Part shown: positions 25,490-34,102 of the stretch, one piece after another
How positions within the stretch are numbered: position 1 is the first letter of the stretch
Layout of the letters: every line of letters starts with the position of its first letter
Position numbers and translations under genes: made by a program
NCBI GenBank assembly: GCA_018713665.1
Contig: DVOI01000013.1
Span: forward strand, 1-35,183
From: Ornithoclostridium faecigallinarum
GTDB taxonomy: Bacteria; Bacillota; Clostridia; Christensenellales; UBA3700
DNA: 35,183 bases
Direction of reading: 5' to 3'
The notes under the pieces: generated by a model
Told to the model about the DNA's origin: nothing
The model's database searches: none
What the model saw: the letters and a program-made list of their open reading frames with translations, nothing else

Positions 25490-27571
25490 TCAGACGCCGA
25501 ACAGCAACTCGCCGTATGTGGGATACGGCCACATCTCTTTCGGTGTCTTCATCTCCGCGCAGTCGACGATCACGCGCATCTCGTGCATCAGGGGCAGGAC
25601 CTTATGCGCATAGAACGCCGACTGCTCCGCCGCGCCTTGGACGTTTTTCGCCTCGGCGAGCGCCTGCGAAAGCTCCTCCGCCTTTGTGCACATGCCGTCC
25701 GTCAGCTCGGACAGCTCTGTCGCGAGCGCCTCTTCCGTCGCGCAGTTTGCGCCGGGCAATATCTTTTTGGCGGCGACGGCGTCGCACAGCGTGCGCACAT
25801 AGTTCAACACCGCCGGATAGATGTCGCGCCTGACCATCTCGACGGCGGTCAAGCCCTCGATCGCGACGCTCTTGCAATAGTTGTCCAGCATGATCTCGGT
25901 GCGGGTGACTACCTCGCGCTTTGACATAACGCCCATGCGCTCGAACAGATCCACGCTCTTTTCGCCCGCGAACAGCGGCAGCGCCTCGGACGTGTCGGCA
26001 AGGTCGGACAGACCTCTTCTCTTCGCCTCCCTCTTCCACTCGTCCGAGTAGCTGTTGCCGTTGAAGATGATGCGCTTGTGCTCTCTGACCGTCTTGACGA
26101 CGAGGTCGTGCACCGCGGCGTTGAAGTCGTCCGCCTTTTCGAGCACATCGGCAAAACGTCCGAGCACGTCCGCAACGATGGTGTTGATGACGATGTTGGG
26201 ACCGGCGAGCGAGAAGGACGAGCCGACCATGCGGAACTCGAACTTGTTGCCGGTGAACGCGAACGGCGACGTGCGGTTGCGGTCGGTGGTGTCCTTGGGC
26301 AGGTCGGGCAGAGTGTCCACGCCGAGCTTCATCACTCCGCGCTTTTTGCCCGCATATTTTTCGTCGCGCTCGAGCGCGTCGAGCACTTCGCCGAGCTCTT
26401 CGCCGACATATACGGACACGATCGCCGGCGGAGCTTCGTTCGCGCCGAGCCTGTGGTCGTTGCCGGCGCCGGCGACGGACAGCCTGAGCAAGTCCTGATA
26501 CTCGTCGACCGCGGCGATGACCGCCGAGAAGAAGAGCAAAAAGCGGCTGTTTTCGGCGGGCGTGCTGCCCGGGTCGAGCAGGTTCAGTCCCCTGTCGGTG
26601 CTCATCGACCAATTGTTGTGTTTGCCGCTGCCGTTGATGCCCGCGAACGGCTTTTCGTGCAGCAGGCAAGCAAGCCCCCTCTTGTCGGCGATCCTCTTCA
26701 TCATCTCCATGATCAATTGATTTTGGTCGTTGGCGAGGTTTGACGACGCGAACAGCGGCGCCAACTCGTGCTGCGCGGGCGCGACCTCGTTGTGTTCGGT
26801 CTTGGCGAAGATGCCCAACTTCCACAACTCCTCGTCCAGCTCTTTCATGAAGTCGAAGACGCGCGACTTGATCGCGCCGAAGTAGTGATCCTCCATCTCC
26901 TGCCCCTTGGGCGGACGCGCGCCGAACAGCGTGCGCCCGGTATAGACGAGATCCTTGCGGCGGAGATAGTCCTTTTTGTCGATGAGGAAGTACTCCTGCT
27001 CCGCGCCGACGGTGGAAAAGACCTGCTTTGCCTCGGTGCCGAACAGTTTGAGTATGCGCAGCGCCTCACGGCTCAGCGCCTTCATGCTTTTGAGCAAAGG
27101 CGTCTTTTTGTCGAGCACCTCTCCGCTGTACGAAAAGAACGCGCTGGGCACATACAGCGTGCCGTCCTTGACGAACGCAAACGAGGTGGGATCCCACGCG
27201 GTGTAGCCCCTCGCCTCGAACGTCGCCCTGACGCCGCCGGACGGAAAGCTGGACGCGTCCGGTTCGCCCATCACCAATTCCTTGCCCGAAAACTCCATGA
27301 TCGCCTTGCCGTCCCTGCCGGGCGAGACAAAGGAATCGTGTTTTTCGGCGGTGATGCCCGTCATCGGCTGGAACCAGTGGGTGAAGTGGGTCGCGCCCTT
27401 TTCGACCGCCCAATCCTTCATCGCGTTGGCGACGACGCTCGCGACGCCGGGGTCGAGCGGCGTGCCGTCCTCGATCGTGCTCACCAGCGACTTGTAGACG
27501 TCTTTGGGCAGTTTGTCGCGCATTACGGCAATGCCGAACACGTTTTCGCCGAAGATCTCGCTTGCTTTCAT
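25490..27571 (-). CDS. glnN: Type III glutamine synthetase
   Basis: 693 residues, the full length of the large GSIII family found in Bacteroides, cyanobacteria and Clostridia. Typical segments are GATHFTHWFQPMTGITAEKHDSF, FEARGYTAWDPTSFAF, VGAEQEYFLID, TEHNEVAPAQHELAP, GINGSGKHNNWSM and NRTSPFAFTGNKFEFRMVGSS. Translation starts at 27571 after GGAGGTG. It heads the transcript that also carries the three glutamate synthase genes, forming a complete GS-GOGAT cycle for ammonium assimilation. A terminator in the leader and an overlapping ANTAR-like hairpin suggest antitermination control. Confidence 0.96.
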   Translation of the reverse strand: MKASEIFGENVFGIAVMRDKLPKDVYKSLVSTIEDGTPLDPGVASVVANAMKDWAVEKGATHFTHWFQPMTGITAEKHDSFVSPGRDGKAIMEFSGKELVMGEPDASSFPSGGVRATFEARGYTAWDPTSFAFVKDGTLYVPSAFFSYSGEVLDKKTPLLKSMKALSREALRILKLFGTEAKQVFSTVGAEQEYFLIDKKDYLRRKDLVYTGRTLFGARPPKGQEMEDHYFGAIKSRVFDFMKELDEELWKLGIFAKTEHNEVAPAQHELAPLFASSNLANDQNQLIMEMMKRIADKRGLACLLHEKPFAGINGSGKHNNWSMSTDRGLNLLDPGSTPAENSRFLLFFSAVIAAVDEYQDLLRLSVAGAGNDHRLGANEAPPAIVSVYVGEELGEVLDALERDEKYAGKKRGVMKLGVDTLPDLPKDTTDRNRTSPFAFTGNKFEFRMVGSSFSLAGPNIVINTIVADVLGRFADVLEKADDFNAAVHDLVVKTVREHKRIIFNGNSYSDEWKREAKRRGLSDLADTSEALPLFAGEKSVDLFERMGVMSKREVVTRTEIMLDNYCKSVAIEGLTAVEMVRRDIYPAVLNYVRTLCDAVAAKKILPGANCATEEALATELSELTDGMCTKAEELSQALAEAKNVQGAAEQSAFYAHKVLPLMHEMRVIVDCAEMKTPKEMWPYPTYGELLFGV

Positions 27572-27587
27572 AAAACACCTCCAAATG

Positions 27588-27630
27588 AAAAAGGCGCCGC
27601 GACCGTCTTATGACGATTCGCAACGCCTTT
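27588..27630 (-). terminator. Leader terminator (attenuator) upstream of glnN
   Basis: An extended hairpin on the minus strand: AAAGGCG pairs with CGCCTTT, then two U-G wobbles, GCGA with TCGC, and CGTC with GACG around ATAA. It is followed by a T-rich tract (CCTTTTTCATTT) and then the ribosome binding site of glnN. It lies between promoter and start codon. Confidence 0.82.
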
Positions 27631-27635
27631 GTTGC
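27620..27635 (-). promoter_or_regulatory. Putative ANTAR-type antiterminator hairpin in the glnN leader
   Basis: On the minus strand GCAAC-AAAGGC-GTTGC forms a 5-bp stem with hexaloop AAAGGC (A1, G4). It consumes the 5' arm of the leader terminator, so the folds are alternatives. A second AAAGGC lies directly upstream (27634-27639) but without a pairing stem. The stem differs from that in the pyrG leader while the loop is identical, which looks like covariation. Confidence 0.62.
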
Positions 27636-27659
27636 CTTTGTTATTTATTTTATGTAGAT

Positions 27660-27688
27660 ATTATATCCTTGCTCTTTTTGTTTGTCAA
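27660..27688 (-). promoter_or_regulatory. Perfect consensus sigma-A promoter of the glnN-glutamate synthase operon
   Basis: TTGACA (27688-27683), 17 bases, TATAAT (27665-27660). Start of transcription is expected near 27653, giving a leader of about 80 bases that contains the attenuator. Confidence 0.9.
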
Positions 27689-27726
27689 GCGAATTTTTAC
27701 GCTTTTTTGCGCATTTTACCGCAAAA

Positions 27727-29061
27727 TCAATCCTCTATTCGCGCCGTCTTGCCCCAAGGCGGATTGACGTCTTCGTTGTTGATCAGCCACAGCACCGGGA
27801 CTCCGTTTGCCGCGCTCTCCGGAGGGAATGGGGCATATCCGTCCGTCAACATTATTATGCACGCAGGCGGCTTGTCCGCCATTCGTCTTTTCACATACTC
27901 AAAGACGACGCCGAAGTCCGTACCGCCTCCGCCGACGGGTTTTATCCCCTTCAATTCGCCGACGTCGGAGAAGGGCTGCGGCTCGGAGACAGCGGCGTCG
28001 AAGAAGCCGAGCCACCCCTTGAGTTTGCCGTCAAAGCAATCGATTGCGCCCTTGACCTCGGAGTAGGCGGTGGTGACCATATCGTCCGACATGGAGCCGG
28101 ACGTATCGATCATGAACAAAATATCTTCCGCATACTCGTCTCTGTCGTTGAACGCCGGCAAAAAGAAGGGACTTTCGGCGAATCTCGCGTCGGGCGGCGC
28201 AAACGAATAGTCGTTGATCTCCTCTTGAACGAAGTCGCTGAGCACGCTTCGCCAATCCGTCTTGGGCGACTTCAGCTCTTTGAGAAGCCTTCGCGCGAAC
28301 AGCGGCAGCGTACCGTTTCGGTTGGACGGGTCGCGCACCGAGATTGCCTCGCAGGCGTCGCGGAACCGCTTCACCCACACGTCTTCGAGCGCGGCGTCGT
28401 CGACCGTGCCCCAGCGCGTATGGTCGTCCCATTGTCTGTCCGAACCGCCTCTGCCGTTTCCGACGCGCCTGCCGCTCTTGCCGCCGCTTGTGCTGCCGTT
28501 TTTGTCGTTTTTGGCATTGTCTCTGCCGCCGCTCGCCTCGTCGCCCTTGCCGACGCTCTCCGCGCCCAAGCCGGATGCAGCTCGCCGCCCCCTGCTCCCG
28601 TCGCCTCTCTTTATGAGCATGTCATAAACCTGCTCGGCGGTGAATTTGTATCCCTCCTCACCGTTCGGAGCGACGTGCATTGACGGGCCGTATTTCTTCA
28701 ACGTGATTGACTCGATGTCCATGCCGTGCTCGAGCATGATGTTGGAGTTGACGACGATATCGCACGCGACGTTGAAGACTCCGTGATCTCTGTCCTCTTT
28801 TCGCAGGCAGTGTCTGAGCACGCAGTGCATCACCTCGTGCGTCATCACAAAGTCGAGCTCGCAATCGTCCAGCTCGTCGAGAAACTCGGGGCAAAAGTAC
28901 ATTCTCACTCCGTCCGTCGCGGCGGTGCCGCAATTCTCGTCGAGCGCGAATTTCATATGCATCATAAGCACGCCGAAAAAGCCCTGCTTTGTCAGCAACC
29001 GCATGCGCGCCAACAGCAGTCTCTTGACGTACCCTCTCTTTTTCTCTTCAGACACTTCCAT
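27727..29061 (-). CDS. VWA-domain protein with HExxH metallopeptidase motif
   Basis: 444 residues. The N-terminal part resembles the DUF2201 predicted metallopeptidase domain, with zinc-binding motif HEVMH (75-79) and a further His in VLRH. A Gly/Ser/Arg-rich low-complexity linker runs from about 152 to 210. The C-terminal VWA-like domain has the metal-ion-dependent adhesion motif DTSGSMS (319-325) and GGGTDFG later. VWA proteins of this kind are usual partners of MoxR AAA+ ATPases. Its ATG at 29061 lies 14 bases inside the end of the MoxR gene. The peptidase activity is a family prediction only. Confidence 0.88.
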   Translation of the reverse strand: MEVSEEKKRGYVKRLLLARMRLLTKQGFFGVLMMHMKFALDENCGTAATDGVRMYFCPEFLDELDDCELDFVMTHEVMHCVLRHCLRKEDRDHGVFNVACDIVVNSNIMLEHGMDIESITLKKYGPSMHVAPNGEEGYKFTAEQVYDMLIKRGDGSRGRRAASGLGAESVGKGDEASGGRDNAKNDKNGSTSGGKSGRRVGNGRGGSDRQWDDHTRWGTVDDAALEDVWVKRFRDACEAISVRDPSNRNGTLPLFARRLLKELKSPKTDWRSVLSDFVQEEINDYSFAPPDARFAESPFFLPAFNDRDEYAEDILFMIDTSGSMSDDMVTTAYSEVKGAIDCFDGKLKGWLGFFDAAVSEPQPFSDVGELKGIKPVGGGGTDFGVVFEYVKRRMADKPPACIIMLTDGYAPFPPESAANGVPVLWLINNEDVNPPWGKTARIED

Positions 29062-30163
29062 TGAGCAAGCTTCCCGTGGTGCGCATCCACCTGACGAACT
29101 CGTCGATTTTCATCATTTTGTCGCGATAGCCCGGCTCGAGGTACATATAGTCCTTCATCAAGACGGTGGAAAAGTCGGGCGGCAGCATGGAGGCATAGCG
29201 TATCGAATTGGCGATGCGCGTCAATTCGTTTTTGTGTTCGCGCGCATAGGCGGTCATCGACGAGATCAGCGCATAGAGCGCGTCCGACGTCTTGGGCGGA
29301 GCGGGTTTTTTGCCGTCAAAGATATCCTCGATGTCGGGAAGGTCGGCGAACACTCTCGACCACGAGCGAAACTCGACCGCGGTGCCCGAGCCCACCAAAC
29401 CGGCAATCAGCGGATACATCTCGTCGATGTCGGAATTTACCGTTTTCAAGAGGTCGCTGACCATCTCCCATGTACGCGGAGTGGGGAACGCAAGCTCTTC
29501 GCTCGCCGGGTCGAACTTCATCAAATAGTCGACGTGGAAGGACAAAAATCCCAGCACTTTCGCGTCGACGCCCTTTCCAATCGCCCACTTTTTCCACTCC
29601 GAGAAGCTGCCGTCGACCTCGATATGCATGAGACGGTTGGCGAGCGCCTTGGGCATCTTGAACGCAACCGCTCTGTCCGTCGTCCTGTTTCCGGCGGCGA
29701 TGACGATGCAATTGTCGGGCAGGCGGTGTTCGCCTATGACCCTGTCCAGCGTGATTTGATATGCGGCTGCTTGGACGGATTGCGGCGCGGACGACAGCTC
29801 GTCCAAGAACAATATGTTGACGACGTCGTCCGACTCGTCCATCGCGAAGATTTTCGGTTTGAGCCAGACGGCAAGCGTCTTGTCCGCGTTGGCTGTCGGG
29901 ATGCCGCGAAGGTCGATGGGATTGAACAGCAAAAGCCTGACGTCGGTGACGTCGACGCGCTTTCCTGTGCGGCGGCGTATGACGTCGGCAATCTGCCTCA
30001 CCGCCTGCGACTTGCCTATGCCGGGCGGTCCCCAAAGCATCACGGACGGCATTGTCTTGACGGGCGCGTTCGCCGCAATCAGCGCGCAATACGCATCGCT
30101 CAACTGTTTTACGAGGGCGTTGACCGTCATTGACGGCACGCCGGCAAGTTTGATGTCATTCAT
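29048..30163 (-). CDS. MoxR-like AAA+ ATPase
   Basis: 371 residues. Walker A is GPPGIGKS (45-52), Walker B is ILFLDE (117-122) and sensor-1 Asn159 lies in IAAGNR. The LLLFNPIDLRGIP segment before Walker B is characteristic of the MoxR/VWA-associated clade. MoxR ATPases act as chaperones that assemble or remodel partner complexes, commonly with a VWA protein encoded next door, as here. It overlaps the helicase end by 8 bases and the VWA gene by 14, so the trio is translationally linked. The ribosome binding site GGGAGTG lies inside the helicase gene. Confidence 0.92.
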   Translation of the reverse strand: MNDIKLAGVPSMTVNALVKQLSDAYCALIAANAPVKTMPSVMLWGPPGIGKSQAVRQIADVIRRRTGKRVDVTDVRLLLFNPIDLRGIPTANADKTLAVWLKPKIFAMDESDDVVNILFLDELSSAPQSVQAAAYQITLDRVIGEHRLPDNCIVIAAGNRTTDRAVAFKMPKALANRLMHIEVDGSFSEWKKWAIGKGVDAKVLGFLSFHVDYLMKFDPASEELAFPTPRTWEMVSDLLKTVNSDIDEMYPLIAGLVGSGTAVEFRSWSRVFADLPDIEDIFDGKKPAPPKTSDALYALISSMTAYAREHKNELTRIANSIRYASMLPPDFSTVLMKDYMYLEPGYRDKMMKIDEFVRWMRTTGSLLNGSV

Positions 30164-33100
30164 CTTGATTCACTCCCAATTTTTCGTCTATTTTCGCGAG
30201 CTGTTTTTTCAGTTCTTCGATCTGTTCGGCATAGCTGTCGAACTTGGCGAGCTCATAGCGGATATCCCTCTCTCGTTCCTCCAATTCGCGCAATACTTTT
30301 TGGTGTCTTTTCAGCTCGTCCCCGATGCCGTCCAACGCGTTGTCGAGGCGCTTCAAGATGCCTATGTCCGCGTCGCCGAGCTCGACGTAATGCCTGTCCA
30401 TGCGCTTGAGCCACACGTACGGTTTTTCGGGAATCATGTTGGCAGGCAGAATCAACTCGAATCCGCAATAGTCGCACAGCGTCGTCTCCTCCGTCGCCCA
30501 CGCGTACGCTCTGACCGCATTGCCGATGCTTTCACGCAGCGCGCGCCTCTTCTCCGTCTCCTCCTTTTTGTCGGCGCCGGCGGCGAACACGCTTTCCCTC
30601 AATCGCATATCGCGCACATATTCGAGGTCTTGAGCGCACGCCTCCGTCTTTATCCTTTGGGCGCCGATTTTCTCCGGCAGGTCCGCCAATTCCTGCTCCA
30701 TATTCAGCCTTGCCTCGACCGAATTGCGCCGGAGCATCAAACATCTCGACAGCTCGTTTGCGGTCTCGACCCTCTTTTTGACCAGCGGATTGCCGACGGC
30801 AATCGCCTTGACTTCGGCGTAATTGAGCACGATGCTGTCAATGTCCGAACTGCTTCGCGCGTCGAGCGATCCGGACAGCAGCGCGGCGATGAATCGCTGT
30901 TTGGTCTCGAGCAATTGCCACGAATAGGCGTCGAAGCTGCCCTCGGTGATATAGCGATGTATAAACACCTTGGCGTTGGTGTTGCCCTGCCGCAAAATTC
31001 TGCCCTCGCGCTGGGTCATGTCCGCCGGTCTCCACGGCACGTCGAGGTGATGGAGGGCGATCAGCTTGTCCTGAATGTTGACCCCAAGCCCCAATTTGAA
31101 CGTCGAGCCGATCAATATGCGTATGTCGCCGCTCCTGACCCTTTCGAACAATTCTTCGCGCTTTTTCTCCGTGTTCGCGGTATGGATGTAGGCGATGTCT
31201 CGCCTGTCCACGCCGTAATCGACAAGCAGTCTCGCGAGCTCGTCGTAGATGTTGAATTCGTCCTTCGGCGTCGAGATGTCGCAAAAGACGAGCTGCGTGC
31301 TCTTGGCGGCGGCGGTCCTGCGATAGATGACGGCGACGTTCTCGGCGCATCTGGCGACCTTTGACTGATACGAAAAGGACGCCTTGGGATTGACCAATCT
31401 GATGTCGAGCGCCGCTTTTCTTCCGTCCGTCGTAATCTTGAGCATGTTGTCCTCGGTACGTTCGACATTGCGCGAACGGACAGCGTCGGCGCGTTCGGAC
31501 AGCTCTTCGAGATACGCCTTGAACTCGTCCGTCCTTGCGACATTTGCGTCCGTATAGCCGTCGAACGAGGGGATATGCGCGCTCGAGTCGACCGCATGGA
31601 AGTCGGCAATCGACGACAGCAGCGTCGTCAGCTCGGGCAGGTTGTGGAACTTGGCGAACCTCGTCGCAAGTCTGTACGAGCTGGTGTCCACGTCGATTTC
31701 GAACTCTGTCGTCTTTTCGGCGAACATGCCCACCCAGCTGTCGAAGTTTTGCAGGTCGAGCATCGCCAGCTCGCCGCTCTGCAGATAGTTTTGCATGACA
31801 TAGACGTCTGTGACGGAGTTGGTGATGGGCGTGCCCGTAGCCATGACGACGCCCTTGCCGTCGTGCCTCCTCTGCACCGCGCGCACCTTGTCCAGCATAT
31901 CGGCGCACCTCTTCGACCCGGCGGAGCTTATGCCCAGCACCGATTCGATCTTCGTCTCGATGGGGACGTTTTTGAAGTTGTGCGCCTCGTCGACAAAGAG
32001 CCTGTCTATCCCGAGGTCGTCGAAGCAGATTGACTTGTCCTCCTCGACTTTCGCCGCCTCTTCGGACAGCTTTTTCTTGACCATCTCCAGTTTGCGCCTG
32101 AGCGCGGACGTCGCTTCTCCTTGGTCGATCTCTTCTTGAATCTCGTCTCTTTGCGCCCTGAGCTCGTCCAATCGGAAATCCTTTGACACGGGTATCTGCT
32201 CAAAACAGCTGTAGGCCATCACGATTCCGTCATAATCGTTGTCGCGTATGTTTTGCAAGACCTGTTCTCGCTTTTGCGGCGTAAACGTCTTGGGCTCCAC
32301 GCACAATATCTTCGCCGAGGGGTACATCTGCCGGAAGATCTCCTGCCATTGTCCCACGATGTTGTTTGGGACGACATACAAGTTCTTTTTGGACAATCCC
32401 ATTCGCCTGAGTTCCTGCCCCGCGGCGATCATGACGAACGTCTTGCCGGCTCCGACGTCATGCGCGAGCAGCACGTTCGGCGTAAAGATTATCCTTGCGA
32501 CCGCGTCCTTTTGGTAGGGATAGAGCCTGATCGACGGATCCATTCCCGGGAAGTTCAAAAAGGCCCCGTCAAACTTTCTGCGTCTCACACATCCGTACTT
32601 GTTCTCAAAGATCTCGACGAGCCTCTCCCTTCGCCCCGGCTCCGCCCATATCCACTTTTCAAACGCTTGCGCAATCTCCCCCTGCTTTTCGAGCGCGGCA
32701 ATCGTCTCCTTTTTGTTGAGTATCCTCTTCGTACCCGTAGGGCTCGTCGGACACGAGATCTCGTCGGTGACGACGATGTTTTTCATGTTGAGCGTCTTTT
32801 CGAGGATATACATTCCCTCCATTCTCGCCGTGCCGTACGTATGGGTCACGGCGACGCTTCCGTGATAGCGGTTCTTTTGGGGGATCTCCCACGTGCCGAT
32901 CATCTCGTCGTGTTTTGTCTGCCACATCCGCCGCATTTGTTCTTTCTCTGCCTCGTCCGTCTCCCTGTACCCCGACGGCTCGCCGAAGAGGAAAAAGATG
33001 AAGTCGTCGACGATGTCGGTCGGCAGCCACGGCGACCCGAGCGCGGCATGGATGTCTTTCGCCGTCGCCGCGGCAGGCAGCACCTCTTCGATTGCGGCGA

Positions 33101-33692
33101 CGTTGTCGGCAAAATAGCCGCAATATTGTTCGTTCGCCTCTCTCGCGATTCTCAACTTGCGCATCAAGTTGCCCGACAAGTACTCTTCCGTCGTCTCCCA
33201 GCCCTTGTAGAAAGTCTCCTGCCACGTCTCGGGATTTTGCAGAATTGCGCCCTTGAGCTCGCCTATGACCGCCTTGTAATCCCTGCCCGTGACCGACGCG
33301 ATATACTCGATGTCCACCCTGCCCAAGTTGCTCAAACTCGCAATCAAACCGTCCGCGCAGCTGTCGAAATGCACGCCGAAAGTCCTGTCGTCCGTGTCGA
33401 ACACGTTGACCCAATCGACGGGCAAATCCGTGCAGGTGACCTCTTTTGCATGGGCCTCTCTCCGTTCTCTCTCCTCTTGCTCCTCCCTCTCTCTTTCGAG
33501 CCGTTCGCGCTCCTCTTTCTCCTTTTGAGCGCGAGCGCGCTCGGCGTCCTCCGCGAACTTGAGACCGTCCACCTCCCGTCTCAGCTCCGCCAGCAATTCC
33601 GCCTTTTCGTCGGGAAAAAGATCGGGATCCCCGAGCCTCGAAATCAGCGCGTCAATCCTCTCTTTTGCTTGAGCTATGAATTCTTTATCCAT
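30156..33692 (-). CDS. Large SNF2-like SF2 helicase related to the helicase part of N12-class DNA methylases
   Basis: 1178 residues from an ATG at 33692 preceded by CAGGAGGAACGC. The N-terminal 85 residues are a charged coiled coil. Residues about 165-240 (EEYLSGNLMRKLRIARE, ALGSPWLPTDIV) match the segment found upstream of the helicase in phage and plasmid methylase-helicase giants. Helicase motifs are I HDVGAGKT (411-418), II DEAH (568-571), III TGTPITNS (619-626) and VI QREGRILRQGN (894-904). NYAEVKAIAVGNPLVKK follows, typical of that family. No adenine methylase motif (NPPY/DPPY) is present. The C-terminal ~200 residues hold one CxxC (CDYC) and further coiled coil. It probably translocates on or remodels DNA. 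The next two genes overlap it. Confidence 0.88.
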   Translation of the reverse strand: MDKEFIAQAKERIDALISRLGDPDLFPDEKAELLAELRREVDGLKFAEDAERARAQKEKEERERLEREREEQEERERREAHAKEVTCTDLPVDWVNVFDTDDRTFGVHFDSCADGLIASLSNLGRVDIEYIASVTGRDYKAVIGELKGAILQNPETWQETFYKGWETTEEYLSGNLMRKLRIAREANEQYCGYFADNVAAIEEVLPAAATAKDIHAALGSPWLPTDIVDDFIFFLFGEPSGYRETDEAEKEQMRRMWQTKHDEMIGTWEIPQKNRYHGSVAVTHTYGTARMEGMYILEKTLNMKNIVVTDEISCPTSPTGTKRILNKKETIAALEKQGEIAQAFEKWIWAEPGRRERLVEIFENKYGCVRRRKFDGAFLNFPGMDPSIRLYPYQKDAVARIIFTPNVLLAHDVGAGKTFVMIAAGQELRRMGLSKKNLYVVPNNIVGQWQEIFRQMYPSAKILCVEPKTFTPQKREQVLQNIRDNDYDGIVMAYSCFEQIPVSKDFRLDELRAQRDEIQEEIDQGEATSALRRKLEMVKKKLSEEAAKVEEDKSICFDDLGIDRLFVDEAHNFKNVPIETKIESVLGISSAGSKRCADMLDKVRAVQRRHDGKGVVMATGTPITNSVTDVYVMQNYLQSGELAMLDLQNFDSWVGMFAEKTTEFEIDVDTSSYRLATRFAKFHNLPELTTLLSSIADFHAVDSSAHIPSFDGYTDANVARTDEFKAYLEELSERADAVRSRNVERTEDNMLKITTDGRKAALDIRLVNPKASFSYQSKVARCAENVAVIYRRTAAAKSTQLVFCDISTPKDEFNIYDELARLLVDYGVDRRDIAYIHTANTEKKREELFERVRSGDIRILIGSTFKLGLGVNIQDKLIALHHLDVPWRPADMTQREGRILRQGNTNAKVFIHRYITEGSFDAYSWQLLETKQRFIAALLSGSLDARSSSDIDSIVLNYAEVKAIAVGNPLVKKRVETANELSRCLMLRRNSVEARLNMEQELADLPEKIGAQRIKTEACAQDLEYVRDMRLRESVFAAGADKKEETEKRRALRESIGNAVRAYAWATEETTLCDYCGFELILPANMIPEKPYVWLKRMDRHYVELGDADIGILKRLDNALDGIGDELKRHQKVLRELEERERDIRYELAKFDSYAEQIEELKKQLAKIDEKLGVNQDE

Positions 33693-33781
33693 GCGTTCCT
33701 CCTGTTTCGCCTCCCCGAAAATTGTATCAAAACGATGGTACCGTTCTCGTCGCATGAATCTCAATATCACTTCCGCCGAAT

Positions 33782-33810
33782 ATGATATGATAACCGAACA
33801 TTATTGTCAA
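33782..33810 (-). promoter_or_regulatory. Promoter proximal to the helicase operon
   Basis: TTGACA (33810-33805), 17 bases, TATCAT (33787-33782). Transcription from near 33775 would give a leader of about 83 bases before the helicase ATG at 33692. Confidence 0.75.
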
Positions 33811-33812
33811 GC

Positions 33813-33950
33813 AAAAATCGAGGGCTTTGCCCCGCCGCGCGGCTTGACGACGAGTTTGCGGCGCGCAAAGAATCCGTGCGATATTGCGCGTCGAGTCAAA
33901 ACATTGTTGATGTTTTGGGGAGTTGAAAAGACTGCGATAACTTCCTATCG
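33813..33950 (-). ncRNA. Candidate structured small RNA or leader RNA
   Basis: Starts at the expected +1 of the promoter at 33957-33985. Successive hairpins on the minus strand are GCGATA/TATCGC (33934-33951), AAAACAT/ATGTTTT (33898-33916), TTTGCG/CGCAAA (33855-33869) and GGGC/GCCC (33822-33832), the last followed by ATTTTT as a possible terminator. It contains no plausible ORF. I do not recognise a known RNA family. It could also be an extended leader for the helicase operon. Confidence 0.35.
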
Positions 33951-33956
33951 CCTACG

Positions 33957-33985
33957 ATGATAACACATTTCCCCGCTTCTGTCAA
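33957..33985 (-). promoter_or_regulatory. Middle promoter in the gap upstream of the helicase
   Basis: TTGACA (33985-33980), 17 bases, TATCAT (33962-33957), preceded by TGT so that the -10 is extended. It drives the structured 33813-33950 segment. Confidence 0.75.
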
Positions 33986-34025
33986 GACCGCATTTCAAAA
34001 AATTTCCGTCGTCTTTGAAAGCTTG

Positions 34026-34063
34026 GGCGCAGCGCACGGGTCCGCCATCCCCTGCGCTGCGCC
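34026..34063 (-). repeat. GC-rich inverted repeat downstream of the putative leader peptide
   Basis: GGCGCAGCGCA and TGCGCTGCGCC pair perfectly over 11 bp, with an inner GGG/CCC possibility. A T-run (AAATTTTTTG) appears only about 24 bases later on the minus strand, so it is not a classical terminator. Confidence 0.6.
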
Positions 34064-34102
34064 GCAATCGCTTTGTCTTTGGTCAAGCCGTACGCTTTGC
34101 GC

